Assembly (NCBI RefSeq): GCF_014268585.2
Contig: NZ_CP077092.1
Coordinates: forward strand, 558,001-622,000
Reading direction: 5' to 3'
Origin: Pseudomonas iranensis
GTDB lineage: Bacteria; Pseudomonadota; Gammaproteobacteria; Pseudomonadales; Pseudomonadaceae
DNA: 64,000 nt
The first letter of the stretch is position 1; every line of letters starts with the position of its first letter. This document shows, piece after piece, positions 26,739 to 36,988 of this stretch. The translations under genes were made by a program, and so were the position numbers. The notes under the pieces were generated by a model. That model was given only the letters and a program-made list of their open reading frames with translations, made no database searches and had not been told where the DNA came from.

Positions 26739-27176
26739 TTAAAACTTCTCAATCGCCCGGAAATTCTGCACCCGCTCGACTTCTTTCGGCTTGTACGCGC
26801 AATACCCCGGCCGCGGGCCGATCTTCGGGTGGTTGCGGCAGGTGTCCGGGCGCTTGTCATAAATGGTGCACAGGCGGGTTTTACGATCCAGGTAATAGCA
26901 GTCGTTGTTGCTCATGCGCTGGAGGGTGAAGATTCCCGACTTCTGATTGAAGCGCTCGACCAGACCTTCCTTTTGCAGACGTTTGGCGATGTTCTTTGGC
27001 GGATCGCCCAGTTCGAACTCGTCGACCACGCCGATGCGCACCAGATCCTTGATCTTCACTTCGACCGGCAGCGTGCAGCAGCTGGACATGCACGAGCCGC
27101 ACATCGGTGCCGAATATTTGGCCCACGTATCGAGACGATCAATCTCGGCGGCGGCGATCAGGTTGGGCTTCATCAT
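26739..27176 (-). CDS. YkgJ-type cysteine-cluster protein
   Basis: The protein (145 aa) is of the CxxCxxCC (YkgJ) family. Cys residues occur in APMCGSCMSSCCTLP at about 26-38, in RLCTIYDKRPDTCRNHP, and in GYCAYKP near the end, enough to bind a metal or iron-sulfur cluster. It is soluble and lacks a signal peptide. Members are widespread and of unknown function. It stands alone, divergent from glgP across 259 bases in which I see no clear promoter. Confidence 0.88.
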   Translation of the reverse strand: MMKPNLIAAAEIDRLDTWAKYSAPMCGSCMSSCCTLPVEVKIKDLVRIGVVDEFELGDPPKNIAKRLQKEGLVERFNQKSGIFTLQRMSNNDCYYLDRKTRLCTIYDKRPDTCRNHPKIGPRPGYCAYKPKEVERVQNFRAIEKF

Positions 27177-27435
27177 CGGGAGTTACCAGGCGTGTATGCA
27201 TCAGGGCGCGCGATCATACCGGGAGCGGTGGAATTTTGAACAACCTTTCGCCGGATATTTTCGCAGCGGCCGCATTTTGCCCGACAGGACGGCACGGCCC
27301 CTGCATTCATTGGCTCATCCGCCAGGGTTATGTCGCACTGGCGCACAGTCCGCGCAAATACTGCCGAACCAGAGCCGTTAGCGCCGGTCAGACCGTCTAG
27401 GCTCAGAAAATTCCCGCTCGCTCGAGGTCCTGTTG

Positions 27436-29886
27436 ATGACTCAAGAACCACTAGTTCGCGAAGCAGAGGTGGCCGCGTTCCGCGACGCCGTCCTGACCAA
27501 ACTCACCTATGCCGTGGGCAAAGACCCCGATCACGCCTTCGACCATGACTGGTTCGAAGCCATCGCCCTGGCTGCGCGTGATCACATGGTCGAACACTGG
27601 ATGGACCACACCCGACAGATCTATCGCAAAGGCCAGAAGCGGGTTTATTACCTCTCGCTGGAATTTCTCATCGGCCGTTTGCTCTACGACAGCCTGAGCA
27701 ACCTCGGCCTGCTCGACGTCGCCCGTGAAGCGCTGACCGAACTGGGCGTCGATCTGGAGCGCATCCGCCTGCTGGAGCCCGACGCAGCGCTCGGCAACGG
27801 CGGCCTCGGTCGTCTGGCGGCGTGTTTCATGGAAAGCATGTCGACCCTCGGCATCGCCGGCCATGGCTATGGCATTCGTTATGAACACGGCTTGTTCCGT
27901 CAGGCGATTGTCGATGGCTGGCAACAGGAGCAGACCGAACACTGGCTGGATTTCGGCAACCCTTGGGAATTCGAACGGCCGGAAGTGGCCTACCCGATCG
28001 GCTTCGGCGGCAGCGTCGAAACCGTCACCGATGCCTCCGGCAAGACTCGTCAGGTCTGGTCGCCGGCGGAAACCGTGCGCGCCATTGCTTATGACACGCC
28101 GGTGGTCGGCTGGCGCGGGGCGAGTGTCAACACTCTGCGTCTGTGGCGCGCCCGCGCCATGGAAGACCTGCACCTGGAACGCTTCAACGCCGGTGACCAC
28201 TTGGGCGCCGTGGCGGAAGTGGCCCGCGCCGAAAGTATCTCCCGCGTCCTTTATCCGGCCGACAGCACCGAAGCCGGGCAAGAACTGCGCCTGCGTCAGG
28301 AATACTTCTTTGTCGCCGCTTCGCTGCAGGATCTGCTGCGCCGTCACCGCAACATGCACACCTCGGTGCTGACCCTGGGTGATCACGCGGCGATCCAGCT
28401 CAACGACACTCACCCGTCAATCGCCGTGGCCGAACTGATGCGCCAACTGGTCGACGTCTACGACGTCGCGTGGGACGCAGCATGGCAAGTCACCGTCGAC
28501 ACGCTGTCGTACACCAACCACACGCTGCTGCCGGAAGCGCTGGAAACCTGGCCGGTCGGGCTGATGGAACGCATGCTGCCACGGCACATGCAGATCATTT
28601 ACCTGATCAACGCGCAGCACATCGATTCGCTGCGGGCCAAGGGTATTCATGACTTCGACGTGTTGCGCGCGGTGTCGCTGATCGAAGAAGACAACGGCCG
28701 CCGGGTGCGCATGGGCAACCTCGCGTTCCTCGGTTCCCACAGCGTCAACGGCGTGTCCGGTCTGCATACGCAGCTGATGCGCAAAACCGTATTCGCCGAA
28801 CTGCACAAGCTCTATCCGGAGCGGATCAACAACAAAACCAACGGCATCACCTTCCGCCGCTGGTTGTATCAGGCCAACCCGGAACTGACTTCGATGCTGG
28901 TCGATGCCCTCGGCCCAGACCTGCTCGATCATCCTGAAGAGCGCCTGCTCGAACTCGAGCCGTTCGCCGAGAAAACCGCGTTCCGCAAAGCCTTCGCCGA
29001 GCAGCGTTTGCACAGCAAGAAGGCGCTGGCCTATCTGATTCACGAGCGCCTCGGGATCGCGGTCAACCCGGCGGCGATGTTCGACGTGCAGGTCAAACGT
29101 ATCCACGAATACAAGCGTCAGTTGCTCAACCTGATGCACACCGTGGCGTTGTACCAGGCGATTCGTGCCGAGCCGGAAGTCGACTGGGTGCCACGGGTGA
29201 AGATCTTCGCCGGTAAAGCGGCGGCGAGTTATCACCAGGCCAAGCTGATCATCAAGCTGACCAACGACATCGCTCGGGTGGTGAACAATGACCCGACTGT
29301 GCGTGGCCTGCTGAAAGTGGTGTTCCTGCCCAACTACAACGTCAGCCTGGCCGAGAGCATCATCCCGGCGGCGGACTTGTCCGAGCAGATCTCCACCGCC
29401 GGTTTCGAGGCGTCGGGCACCAGTAACATGAAGTTCGGCCTCAACGGCGCGCTGACCATCGGCACCCTCGACGGTGCCAACGTGGAAATGTGCGAGCGCA
29501 TCGGTGCCGAGCACATGTTCATCTTCGGTCTCAGTGCGCAACAGGTTGAAGCGCGCAAGCAGAACCACGAGTTCAGCGCCGTACCCGACATCGCCGCCTC
29601 CCATCGTTTGAACGATGTGCTGCAAGCGATTCGCAGCGGTGTGTTCTCGCCGGACGATACCTCGCGTTATACCGGTCTGATCGATTCGTTGATCGACTAT
29701 GACCGCTTCCTGGTCTGCGCCGACTTCGACTCCTATTGGGAGGCGCAGAAGCGTGTCGATGCGCACTGGCACGACTCGCAGAACTGGTGGCGTTCGGCGG
29801 TGCTCAACACCTCGCGGATGGGCTGGTTTTCTTCCGACCGGACGATTCGCGAGTACGCCACGGATATCTGGAAAGCGCTGGAGTAA
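27436..29886 (+). CDS. glgP: glycogen/maltodextrin phosphorylase
   Basis: GlgP (816 aa) cleaves alpha-1,4-glucans with phosphate to give glucose 1-phosphate. Visible signatures are YYLSLEFLIGR and LGNGGLGRLAACFMES (N-terminal domain), DTHPSIAVAELMR, VKRIHEYKRQLLN, and EASGTSNMKFGLNGALT, whose Lys binds pyridoxal phosphate. The length is normal. GAGG at 27424-27427 supports the ATG at 27436 (a TTG one codon earlier is possible). The rest of the glycogen genes are not nearby; its neighbours are unrelated. Confidence 0.96.
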   Translation: MTQEPLVREAEVAAFRDAVLTKLTYAVGKDPDHAFDHDWFEAIALAARDHMVEHWMDHTRQIYRKGQKRVYYLSLEFLIGRLLYDSLSNLGLLDVAREALTELGVDLERIRLLEPDAALGNGGLGRLAACFMESMSTLGIAGHGYGIRYEHGLFRQAIVDGWQQEQTEHWLDFGNPWEFERPEVAYPIGFGGSVETVTDASGKTRQVWSPAETVRAIAYDTPVVGWRGASVNTLRLWRARAMEDLHLERFNAGDHLGAVAEVARAESISRVLYPADSTEAGQELRLRQEYFFVAASLQDLLRRHRNMHTSVLTLGDHAAIQLNDTHPSIAVAELMRQLVDVYDVAWDAAWQVTVDTLSYTNHTLLPEALETWPVGLMERMLPRHMQIIYLINAQHIDSLRAKGIHDFDVLRAVSLIEEDNGRRVRMGNLAFLGSHSVNGVSGLHTQLMRKTVFAELHKLYPERINNKTNGITFRRWLYQANPELTSMLVDALGPDLLDHPEERLLELEPFAEKTAFRKAFAEQRLHSKKALAYLIHERLGIAVNPAAMFDVQVKRIHEYKRQLLNLMHTVALYQAIRAEPEVDWVPRVKIFAGKAAASYHQAKLIIKLTNDIARVVNNDPTVRGLLKVVFLPNYNVSLAESIIPAADLSEQISTAGFEASGTSNMKFGLNGALTIGTLDGANVEMCERIGAEHMFIFGLSAQQVEARKQNHEFSAVPDIAASHRLNDVLQAIRSGVFSPDDTSRYTGLIDSLIDYDRFLVCADFDSYWEAQKRVDAHWHDSQNWWRSAVLNTSRMGWFSSDRTIREYATDIWKALE

Positions 29887-29909
29887 CTTTCCCCGACAAA
29901 TCTGCGCAA

Positions 29910-29929
29910 GGCCCAACGTTTGTTGGGCC
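29910..29929 (+). terminator. hairpin after glgP (no T tract)
   Basis: GGCCCAAC, loop GTTT, GTTGGGCC lies 24 bases after the glgP stop. There is no T run, so its role as a terminator is uncertain. Confidence 0.35.
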
Positions 29930-29979
29930 GGATCGATATACTGAGCGCCGGTTAAAAGGCATCAATCACCGCCTTACCC

Positions 29980-30069
29980 TGTGGGAGCGAGCCTGCTCGC
30001 GAAGCGATCGTCGACTTAAACAGAAATGTTGGCTGACAATCCGCCTTCGCGAGCAGGCTCGCTCCCACA
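29980..30069. repeat. REP doublet (REPIN-like), family A
   Basis: A 90-base inverted pair of family A REP motifs between glgP and the DUF2339 gene. Confidence 0.9.
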
Positions 30070-30137
30070 CGGTTTGTGCCTAGACTGAAGCCATCGCCGG
30101 ACTCGCCCCGCCCCGGGGCTGCTTAGGGATATCGACC

Positions 30138-33100
30138 ATGCAATGGATGTTCATGTTGATCGGGCTGGTGCTCGGTGGACTGCTCGACGAGTCGTTCAGT
30201 GGCGCGCTGTTGGGTGCGCTGCTGGGGCTGGTCATCGGCCAGGCGCTGCGCATTGCGCGCCTTGGCTCGCAGGCGGCGGAGCAACAGCGTCAACTCGAGC
30301 AGGTGCGCGAAGCCTTGCAAGGCGTGGCTCAGCGGCTGTTTGTGCTGGAGGGTTCGCCCTCGCATGCGCCTGCGCCGTCACCTGAAGCCGAGCCAGTCGC
30401 CGCACCCGTCGACATGGCTGAGCAGGCTGCCCTGCCCCCTGAACTGATCTGGGAACTGCCTCCCGAACTCGAACCGATTTCCGCCGTCGCCCGCGAACCC
30501 AGCCAGCCGCTGCCGGCCGATGTCTGGCGCGCCGAACCGGCTCCCGTTGCACCACCGCAAAAACCCGCCGAACCCCGTGGCCCGAACCTGATCGAACGCG
30601 GCATCAGCGCTGCGCGCAACTGGCTATTCGGAGGCAACACCGTGCTGCGCGTCGGTGTGGTTCTGCTGTTTTTCGGTCTGGCGTTTTTACTGCGTTACGC
30701 CACCGAAGGCATGGTCGTGCCGATCGAGTTGCGTTACGCCGGCGTCGCGGCAGCGGCGTTGGCTCTGCTTGCGCTGGGCTGGTGGCTGCGCCGACGCAAC
30801 AGCAACTATGCGTTGATGCTGCAAGGCACCGGGATCGCGGTGTTGTACCTGACGGTGTTTGCGGCGATGCGTCTGCATCCGTTGCTTGATCCGTCCGCTG
30901 CACTCGGTTTGCTGGTCGCGGTGACGGTGTTCTCGGCCATTCTGGCGATTACTCAGGACGCGCTGGGGTTGGCCGCAGCGGCGGCACTCGGTGGTTTCGC
31001 CGCGCCGATTCTGACTTCTACCGGCGAAGGCAATCACGTCGCACTGTTCAGTTATTTCGCCTTGCTCAACGCCGGCATTCTTGCTATCGCCTGGTTCAAG
31101 GCCTGGCGCCTGCTCAACCTGATCGGTTTCGTCGGCACCTTCGGTATCGGATTCGCCTGGGGCCTGCGTTCCTACACGCCGGAACTGCTGTGGAGCACCG
31201 AGCCGTTCCTGATTGTGTTTTTCCTCATGTACCTCGCCATCGGCCTGCTGTTCGCCCGGCGCAAATTGCGCGACCTGCAGGATGCTCCGGCGGAGGCTGA
31301 TCGCGAGGCACTGCTGCAATGGTCGGCCCGCAAGGGTGATTATGTCGACGGCACCATGCTGTTCGGCCCGCCGATCATTGGCTTCGGTTTGCAGTTTGCG
31401 TTGGTCCAGCACCTCGAATTTGCGGCGGCGTTCAGTGCGTTGGCGCTGGGCATGATCTATATGGCGCTGGCCAAAGTTTTGATGGGCGGGCGCGCGATGC
31501 TGCTGGGTGAAACCTGCCTGGCGCTGGGGGTGATTTTTGCCAGCCTGGCGATTCCGCTGGGGCTCGATGCGCGCTGGACTTCTGCGGCGTGGGCCGTGGA
31601 AGGTGCAGGGATTTTCTGGCTCGGTTTGCGTCAACATCGACCGTTCGCACGGGCCTTTGCCTTACTGCTACAACTGGGTTCGGCGCTGGCGTTTCTCAGC
31701 CAGTTGCAGCCCGGCGAGAGCAGCCTGCTCGACGGCGCACCGCTGGGCGCGCTGATGCTCGGCGCCGCCCTGCTGTTCAGTTTCCTCCAACTGCGCAAGG
31801 CTACGCCCGAGCAAACATCGCCGTGGGAAAGGCAAGGCCTGCCAGTGCTGGCGTGTCTGGGCCTGACGTTCCTTTATCTGCTGGCGCCGTTGTTCCTGTT
31901 CATCCAGGGCACGGCGATCAGTTGGGCGTTGGCCGGTTTGGCAACGTTGTTTGTCGGCTTGCGGATTCAATCACGCACATTCCTGTTCACCGCGTTCGCC
32001 GTGCAGTTGCTGGGCGGCGCGTTGTTCCTGCTGCGCCTGCAAACGGCCGGCGAAGATTCGACGGCGGTGTTCAGCGCTGGCTGGAGCGGTTTGCTCAGTG
32101 CGTCCCTGATCGGTCTGGCCTTGATTGGCGGCATGCTGCTGGCGGCGCGGGACGAGATGGTGCGCGGCGATGTGCGCCTGCTGCGCGGCTTGTCGGTGGT
32201 GCTGCTGGCCGGCTTGGTACTGATCAATCTGGCGGTGCTGTTCGTGCTGCCGTGGCAAACCGCGAGCGCGGTGTGGGCGGCCAGCGGTTTGCTGATCATC
32301 TGGCTGAGCCTGTACCTGCAACAGCGTCTGAGTTTCGTTTTCGGGCTGCTGTTGCAGGTGGTCGGCGGCGCGGCGTTTCTGCTCGCCGGCCCCGAATGGC
32401 TCGGGCCATTGTCTAGCGAAGGATTGCAACCATTGGCCCATGGCGGCTTCTGGACACCGCTGGTGCTGGGGCTGGCCGCGCTGATCGGTGCGTGGCGCTT
32501 GCAATTGGGCAACCATGCCACGGCTTTTGATGCCTTGAGTTTGCAGCGCTTGTCGCAAGTGCTGCTGGTCTGGGGCGCCGGTTGGTGGACGCTGGCGTGG
32601 GTCAGCGAAATCCTGCGTTTCGCCTCGCCGAACCTGCAAGGCACATTGTTGCTGCTGGTCGCTGCGATCAGTCTGGCGCTGTGGACGCTGTTGTCGCTGC
32701 GCTTGAAATGGCCGGCGCTGGGGTTGCTCTGCACCTTGCTGATTCCTGCGGCGTCGCTGGTTTTGCTCGGCGCTTGGCATTCGCGTTACCACCCGGCCGC
32801 CGACTTCGGCTGGCTGGCGTGGCCGGCGCTGTTCGCGGTGCACTTCTTCAGCCTGCGCCGCTTGGCGTCGATCTTGCCGGCGCGCGCATTGAGCGCGGCC
32901 CATGTGCTCGGTTGCTGGCTGCTGATTGGCGTGCTGGCGCTGGAGTTGCGTTACGGCCTGCTGCTGTTGTCCGAGCAGTACAACGCGTGGCGCTGGCTGG
33001 GCTGGGCGATTCTGCCGAGCCTCTATCTGTTGCTGATGGCTGCTCCCCGTACGTGGCCGTGGCCGGTGTCCGCGTTTGCCCGCGAGTACCGCTTGTATGC

Positions 33101-33719
33101 GGCGGCACCGCTGGCGGTGCTGATGCTGGCGTGGTTCTGGCTGGCCAATGGCGTCAGCGATGGCAATGCCGAACCGTTGCCTTACGTGCCGCTGCTCAAC
33201 CCATTGGAGCTGGGGCTGCTGTTTGCGCTGTTCGGCGTTTATGTCTGGTCGCGCAGCGCCGTTGCGCAGTTGTCGATCCGTCAGGATCATGCCGACCACG
33301 CCACACAGATGATCGCCGGAGTTTCGCTGTTCGCCTTCTGCACCGCGCTGGTCACCCGCGCGGCGCATCACTGGGCCGGCATCCCGTTCGAGCTTGATCA
33401 ACTGCTCGCGTCGATGCTGGTGCAGGCCGGCCTGTCGATCGTCTGGACGTTGATGGCGCTGGGACTGATGATCGGCGGCCATCTGCGCCATCGCCGCGAA
33501 GTGTGGCTGATCGGCGCGGCGCTGATTGCGCTGGTGGTGGCCAAACTGATTTTTGTCGAACTGAGCAACCGTGGCGGTCTCGCCCGGATCGTCTCGTTTA
33601 TCGGTGTCGGCGTATTGCTGCTGGTGGTGGGCTACTTCGCGCCGCTGCCACCCAAACGCGTCGAGGCCGAACCGGCGGCGGACAAACCCGCGCCGGATAC
33701 CGAAGGAGTTGCATCTTGA
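30138..33719 (+). CDS. large multi-spanning DUF2339 membrane protein
   Basis: This 1193-aa protein is almost entirely membrane helices. It starts with two short hydrophobic segments (MFMLIGLVLGGLLDESF), then a coiled-coil stretch (about 45-75, EQQRQLEQVREALQGVAQRL) and a Pro/Ala/Glu linker to about 150. NWLFGGNTVLRVGVVLLFFG then opens a continuous series of some 25-30 predicted helices to the end. This matches DUF2339. Function is unknown; the family is found in the inner membrane and is often paired, as here, with DUF3999. The stop overlaps the next gene by 4 bases. Confidence 0.92.
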   Translation: MQWMFMLIGLVLGGLLDESFSGALLGALLGLVIGQALRIARLGSQAAEQQRQLEQVREALQGVAQRLFVLEGSPSHAPAPSPEAEPVAAPVDMAEQAALPPELIWELPPELEPISAVAREPSQPLPADVWRAEPAPVAPPQKPAEPRGPNLIERGISAARNWLFGGNTVLRVGVVLLFFGLAFLLRYATEGMVVPIELRYAGVAAAALALLALGWWLRRRNSNYALMLQGTGIAVLYLTVFAAMRLHPLLDPSAALGLLVAVTVFSAILAITQDALGLAAAAALGGFAAPILTSTGEGNHVALFSYFALLNAGILAIAWFKAWRLLNLIGFVGTFGIGFAWGLRSYTPELLWSTEPFLIVFFLMYLAIGLLFARRKLRDLQDAPAEADREALLQWSARKGDYVDGTMLFGPPIIGFGLQFALVQHLEFAAAFSALALGMIYMALAKVLMGGRAMLLGETCLALGVIFASLAIPLGLDARWTSAAWAVEGAGIFWLGLRQHRPFARAFALLLQLGSALAFLSQLQPGESSLLDGAPLGALMLGAALLFSFLQLRKATPEQTSPWERQGLPVLACLGLTFLYLLAPLFLFIQGTAISWALAGLATLFVGLRIQSRTFLFTAFAVQLLGGALFLLRLQTAGEDSTAVFSAGWSGLLSASLIGLALIGGMLLAARDEMVRGDVRLLRGLSVVLLAGLVLINLAVLFVLPWQTASAVWAASGLLIIWLSLYLQQRLSFVFGLLLQVVGGAAFLLAGPEWLGPLSSEGLQPLAHGGFWTPLVLGLAALIGAWRLQLGNHATAFDALSLQRLSQVLLVWGAGWWTLAWVSEILRFASPNLQGTLLLLVAAISLALWTLLSLRLKWPALGLLCTLLIPAASLVLLGAWHSRYHPAADFGWLAWPALFAVHFFSLRRLASILPARALSAAHVLGCWLLIGVLALELRYGLLLLSEQYNAWRWLGWAILPSLYLLLMAAPRTWPWPVSAFAREYRLYAAAPLAVLMLAWFWLANGVSDGNAEPLPYVPLLNPLELGLLFALFGVYVWSRSAVAQLSIRQDHADHATQMIAGVSLFAFCTALVTRAAHHWAGIPFELDQLLASMLVQAGLSIVWTLMALGLMIGGHLRHRREVWLIGAALIALVVAKLIFVELSNRGGLARIVSFIGVGVLLLVVGYFAPLPPKRVEAEPAADKPAPDTEGVAS

Positions 33720-35080
33720 GTCGCATGCTGAATCTGGGGTGGTTGGCGCTGGGCGTGGTGATGGTCGCTGGCGCTCAGGAAAAACCGGCGGACTTCGCCA
33801 CGCAAGTGCCGTTGACGGTGAGCGGCAATGGCCCGTGGTATCGCCTCGACCTGCCGCTGAGCGCGCAATTGCAGGCGCGCCAGACCGATCTCAGCGACCT
33901 GCGTGTGTTCAACGCCGCCGGCGAAGCTCAGGCCTACGCCTTGGCTCGCGAATCGGCGCAGACCCGCGACGACGGCAAGCTGCATGAGGTCAAGTGGTTC
34001 CCGCTTTACAACGCCGCCGACGCCAGCGAGCGCGCGCCGAATGTGCGCGTGCAGTCGACCACCAACGGCACCTTGGTCGAAGTGCAACCGTCCTCGCAAC
34101 TGGAGGCGGGCGAAGAAGTGCTGCGCGGCTGGTTGCTCGATGCCAGTGCAATCAAGGCACCGTTGCAGCAGTTGGTCCTCGACTGGACCAGCGAGCGCGA
34201 CGGTTTTCAGCGTTTCAGCATTGAGGCCAGCGACGATCTGCAGCACTGGCAATCCTGGGGCGAGGGCCAGGTGGCACGGCTGACCTTTTCCGATGAGCGC
34301 ATCGAACAGCACGAAGTGACCCTGCCGGGGCAGACCGCGCGCTATGTGCGCCTGCTGTGGGAGTCGCCGGGCTCGGCGCCCGTCCTGACGTCGGCGCAAT
34401 TGAAAAGCAGCGACCCGCGCAACCTGCCGCTGCCTTTGGTGTGGTCGCCCAGCGTGGCCGGCAGCAGCACCAAATCCGGGGAATACACCTGGCAGTTGCC
34501 GATGGGGCTGAATGTCGAGCGGGTGCAGATTGAGCTGAAACAGCCGAACAGTCTGGCGCCGGTGACGTTGGCCGGCCGGCGCGAGAGCAACTTGCCGTGG
34601 CAGACGCTGAGCAGCGGTTTGCTGTATCGCCTGAGCCAGAACAATCAGGACGTGGTGCAGAACGAAATCCCGCTGTCCGGGCAGACCGTGCAGCAACTCA
34701 AGCTGACCGTGGATGAGCGCGGCGGCGGTCTGGGTGAGCAGGCGCCGGACCTGAAATATGCGGTGCGCGCCACGCAAGTGATCTTCCTCGCCCGGGGCGA
34801 AGGGCCGTACAGTCTGGCCTTGGGCAATGCCACGGTGAAAACCGCGAACCTGCCGCTGGCAACGTTGATTCCGGATTTCAAGCCAGAGAAGCTGGCGAGC
34901 CTGGGCAAGGCGACGGTGCAGGACGAAGCAGTGGCCACGCAAACCTCAACGGCGACGACGGCTGCGGTGGCCGGAACCAATTGGAAGAAGTTCGGGCTGT
35001 GGGCGGTGTTGCTGCTCAGTGTGGTGTTTCTCGGGGCGATGGCGTTCAGCCTGTTGCGCAAGCCGCCAGCCAATACCTGA
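33716..35080 (+). CDS. DUF3999 family envelope protein
   Basis: The protein (454 aa) has a short signal sequence (MLNLGWLALGVVMVAGAQ), a long beta-rich region (about 25-420; LPLSAQLQARQTDLSDLRVF and a discoidin-like part ERDGFQRFSIEASDDLQHWQ), and one C-terminal membrane helix (FGLWAVLLLSVVFLGAMAFSLL). It is therefore a periplasmic domain anchored at the C-terminus. GAAGGAG at 33701-33707 fits a TTG start at 33716 better than the ATG at 33725. It is coupled to the DUF2339 gene by a TTGA overlap, and the two proteins probably work together. Confidence 0.9.
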   Translation: MSRMLNLGWLALGVVMVAGAQEKPADFATQVPLTVSGNGPWYRLDLPLSAQLQARQTDLSDLRVFNAAGEAQAYALARESAQTRDDGKLHEVKWFPLYNAADASERAPNVRVQSTTNGTLVEVQPSSQLEAGEEVLRGWLLDASAIKAPLQQLVLDWTSERDGFQRFSIEASDDLQHWQSWGEGQVARLTFSDERIEQHEVTLPGQTARYVRLLWESPGSAPVLTSAQLKSSDPRNLPLPLVWSPSVAGSSTKSGEYTWQLPMGLNVERVQIELKQPNSLAPVTLAGRRESNLPWQTLSSGLLYRLSQNNQDVVQNEIPLSGQTVQQLKLTVDERGGGLGEQAPDLKYAVRATQVIFLARGEGPYSLALGNATVKTANLPLATLIPDFKPEKLASLGKATVQDEAVATQTSTATTAAVAGTNWKKFGLWAVLLLSVVFLGAMAFSLLRKPPANT

Positions 35081-35101
35081 GCATGGCGGCGCTTTGCGCC
35101 A

Positions 35102-35165
35102 TTCGCGAGCGGGCTCGCTCCCACAATGGAATGCATTGCCCTGTGGGAGCGAGCCTGCTCGCGAA
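35102..35165. repeat. REP pair in reverse order, family A
   Basis: Two family A REP motifs are present but with the order reversed: TTCGCGAGCGGGCTCGC comes first and GTGGGAGCGAGCCTGCTCG second, so the CCCACA/TGTGGG ends face each other across about 16 bases. This is unlike the seven standard doublets. The remaining bases of the 291-base gap before fbp show no clear promoter. Confidence 0.88.
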
Positions 35166-35371
35166 AGCGCCCGGGCAGACACTGAAAATCTTCAATCGCT
35201 CATGCCGAACCGAACTACGCTCAATCCGACACCTGAACTCTCCACCAACAATCACGTCTCATACAGGCAAATACACCCAGGCGCACGTTAGCCGGCGTCT
35301 TCGCTCGCTAGGTTTTCAGACTCCCTGTAAACTGCGCGGGTTTTCCGCCCCCCATTCCACCGGAGCCGTCC

Positions 35372-36382
35372 ATGTCCCGCGTTACCTTGAGTCGCTATTT
35401 GATTGAGCAGACCCGCAGCAACAACACTCCTGCCGATCTGCGCTTTTTGATCGAAGTGGTGGCGCGTGCCTGCAAGGAAATCAGCCACGCCGTGTCCAAA
35501 GGCGCCCTGGGTGGTGTTCTGGGCAGCATGGGCACCGAGAACGTGCAAGGCGAAGTGCAGAAGAAGCTCGACGTGATCTCTAACGAGATCCTCCTCGAAG
35601 CCAACGAATGGGGCGGCCACCTGGCCGGCATGGCGTCCGAAGAAATGGACAACGCCTACCAGATCCCGGGCAAATACCCGAAAGGCGCATACCTGCTGGT
35701 CTTCGACCCACTGGACGGCTCGTCGAACATCGATATCAATGCCCCGGTCGGCACGATCTTCTCGGTACTGCGTTGCCCGAACGAGTACCTGAGCCAGAAC
35801 GAGCCGCTGAACGAAAAAGCCTTCCTGCAGCCAGGCACTCAGCAAGTGGCCGCCGGTTACGCCATCTACGGCCCGCAGACCATGCTGGTGCTGACCTTGG
35901 GCGACGGCGTCAAAGGCTTCACCCTGGACCGCGAAATGGGCAGCTTCGTCCTGACTCACGAAGACATCACCATCCCGGAAACCACCCAGGAATTCGCCAT
36001 CAACATGTCCAACCAGCGTCACTGGGAAGCCCCGGTGCAGCGCTATGTCGGCGAGCTGCTGGCTGGTGAAGAAGGCCCGTTGAAGAAGAACTACAACATG
36101 CGTTGGGTCGCGGCGATGGTTGCCGACGTCCACCGCATCCTGACCCGTGGTGGTCTGTTCATGTACCCGCGCGACAGCCGCGAGCCGTCGAAACCGGGCA
36201 AGCTGCGCCTGATGTATGAAGCCAACCCGATGTCGTTCCTCGTCGAACAAGCCGGCGGCGCGTCCACTGACGGTCACCAGCGTATTCTCGACATCCAGCC
36301 GGAAGGCCTGCACCAGCGCGTTGCAGTGTTCCTCGGTTCGAAAGAAGAAGTCGCCCGCGCCACGGCCTACCACAAGGAATAA
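35372..36382 (+). CDS. fbp: fructose-1,6-bisphosphatase, class I
   Basis: Fbp (336 aa) converts fructose 1,6-bisphosphate to fructose 6-phosphate in gluconeogenesis. The metal site [13 protein letters not shown] (about 110-122) is intact, with [10 protein letters not shown] earlier and [29 protein letters not shown] in the C-terminal half. The length is typical. ATG 35372 is preceded by CCGGAG. The next gene starts 3 bases after its stop, so they are cotranscribed. Confidence 0.97.
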   Translation: MSRVTLSRYLIEQTRSNNTPADLRFLIEVVARACKEISHAVSKGALGGVLGSMGTENVQGEVQKKLDVISNEILLEANEWGGHLAGMASEEMDNAYQIPGKYPKGAYLLVFDPLDGSSNIDINAPVGTIFSVLRCPNEYLSQNEPLNEKAFLQPGTQQVAAGYAIYGPQTMLVLTLGDGVKGFTLDREMGSFVLTHEDITIPETTQEFAINMSNQRHWEAPVQRYVGELLAGEEGPLKKNYNMRWVAAMVADVHRILTRGGLFMYPRDSREPSKPGKLRLMYEANPMSFLVEQAGGASTDGHQRILDIQPEGLHQRVAVFLGSKEEVARATAYHKE

Positions 36383-36385
36383 ACC

Positions 36386-36988
36386 ATGCACGCGCCCTGG
36401 CAGCCGTTGCTCGACTGGTGGTTCGGACACGCCGAATCAGCCAGCGAAGTAGCGGCCGAAAAGGGCAAGTTGTGGTTCGGCAAGCGAAACAGCCAAGACC
36501 TCGAAGCGCAGACGCGTTTCGGGGTCTTTGTCGATCAGGCCCTGGCCGGCGAATTGACCGAGTGGACGCAATGTCCCGAAGGCTGGCTGGCGGTGGTGCT
36601 GTTGCTTGATCAACTGCCACGCATGATCTATCGCGACACCCCCAAAGCATTTTCCGGTGATCTGCTCGCACAGAAGCTCGTCGCCCAAGGCATTGCAGCG
36701 GATTTCGATCGGCAGTTGAAACCGATTCAGCGGGTATTCATTTATCTGGTATTCGAACACTGCGAAAACCTCGCGGTGCAAAACGAAGCCGTTTCCAGAT
36801 TTATTGAATTGGTGGCTGAACAGCCAGAGACGGAGCGGGCGGTGTTTGCCGATAACCTGGACTATGCCGAGCGGCATCAGAAAGTGATTGCCCGATTTGG
36901 CCGGTTTCCGCATCGCAATGCGGTGTTGGGGCGGGAGTCTACGGCTGAAGAGTTGGTATTTCTTTCCAAACCTGGATCACGGTTCTAG
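36386..36988 (+). CDS. DUF924 family protein
   Basis: The protein (200 aa) matches DUF924, an alpha-helical family with a TPR-like fold. Visible features are WWFG near the start, KLWFGKR, WLAVVLLLDQLPRMIYRDTPKAF (the family's most conserved region) and VFIYLVFEHCENLAVQ. It is cytoplasmic and of unknown function. It lies 3 bases after fbp. The last 50 bases overlap a possible small gene on the other strand. Confidence 0.92.
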   Translation: MHAPWQPLLDWWFGHAESASEVAAEKGKLWFGKRNSQDLEAQTRFGVFVDQALAGELTEWTQCPEGWLAVVLLLDQLPRMIYRDTPKAFSGDLLAQKLVAQGIAADFDRQLKPIQRVFIYLVFEHCENLAVQNEAVSRFIELVAEQPETERAVFADNLDYAERHQKVIARFGRFPHRNAVLGRESTAEELVFLSKPGSRF

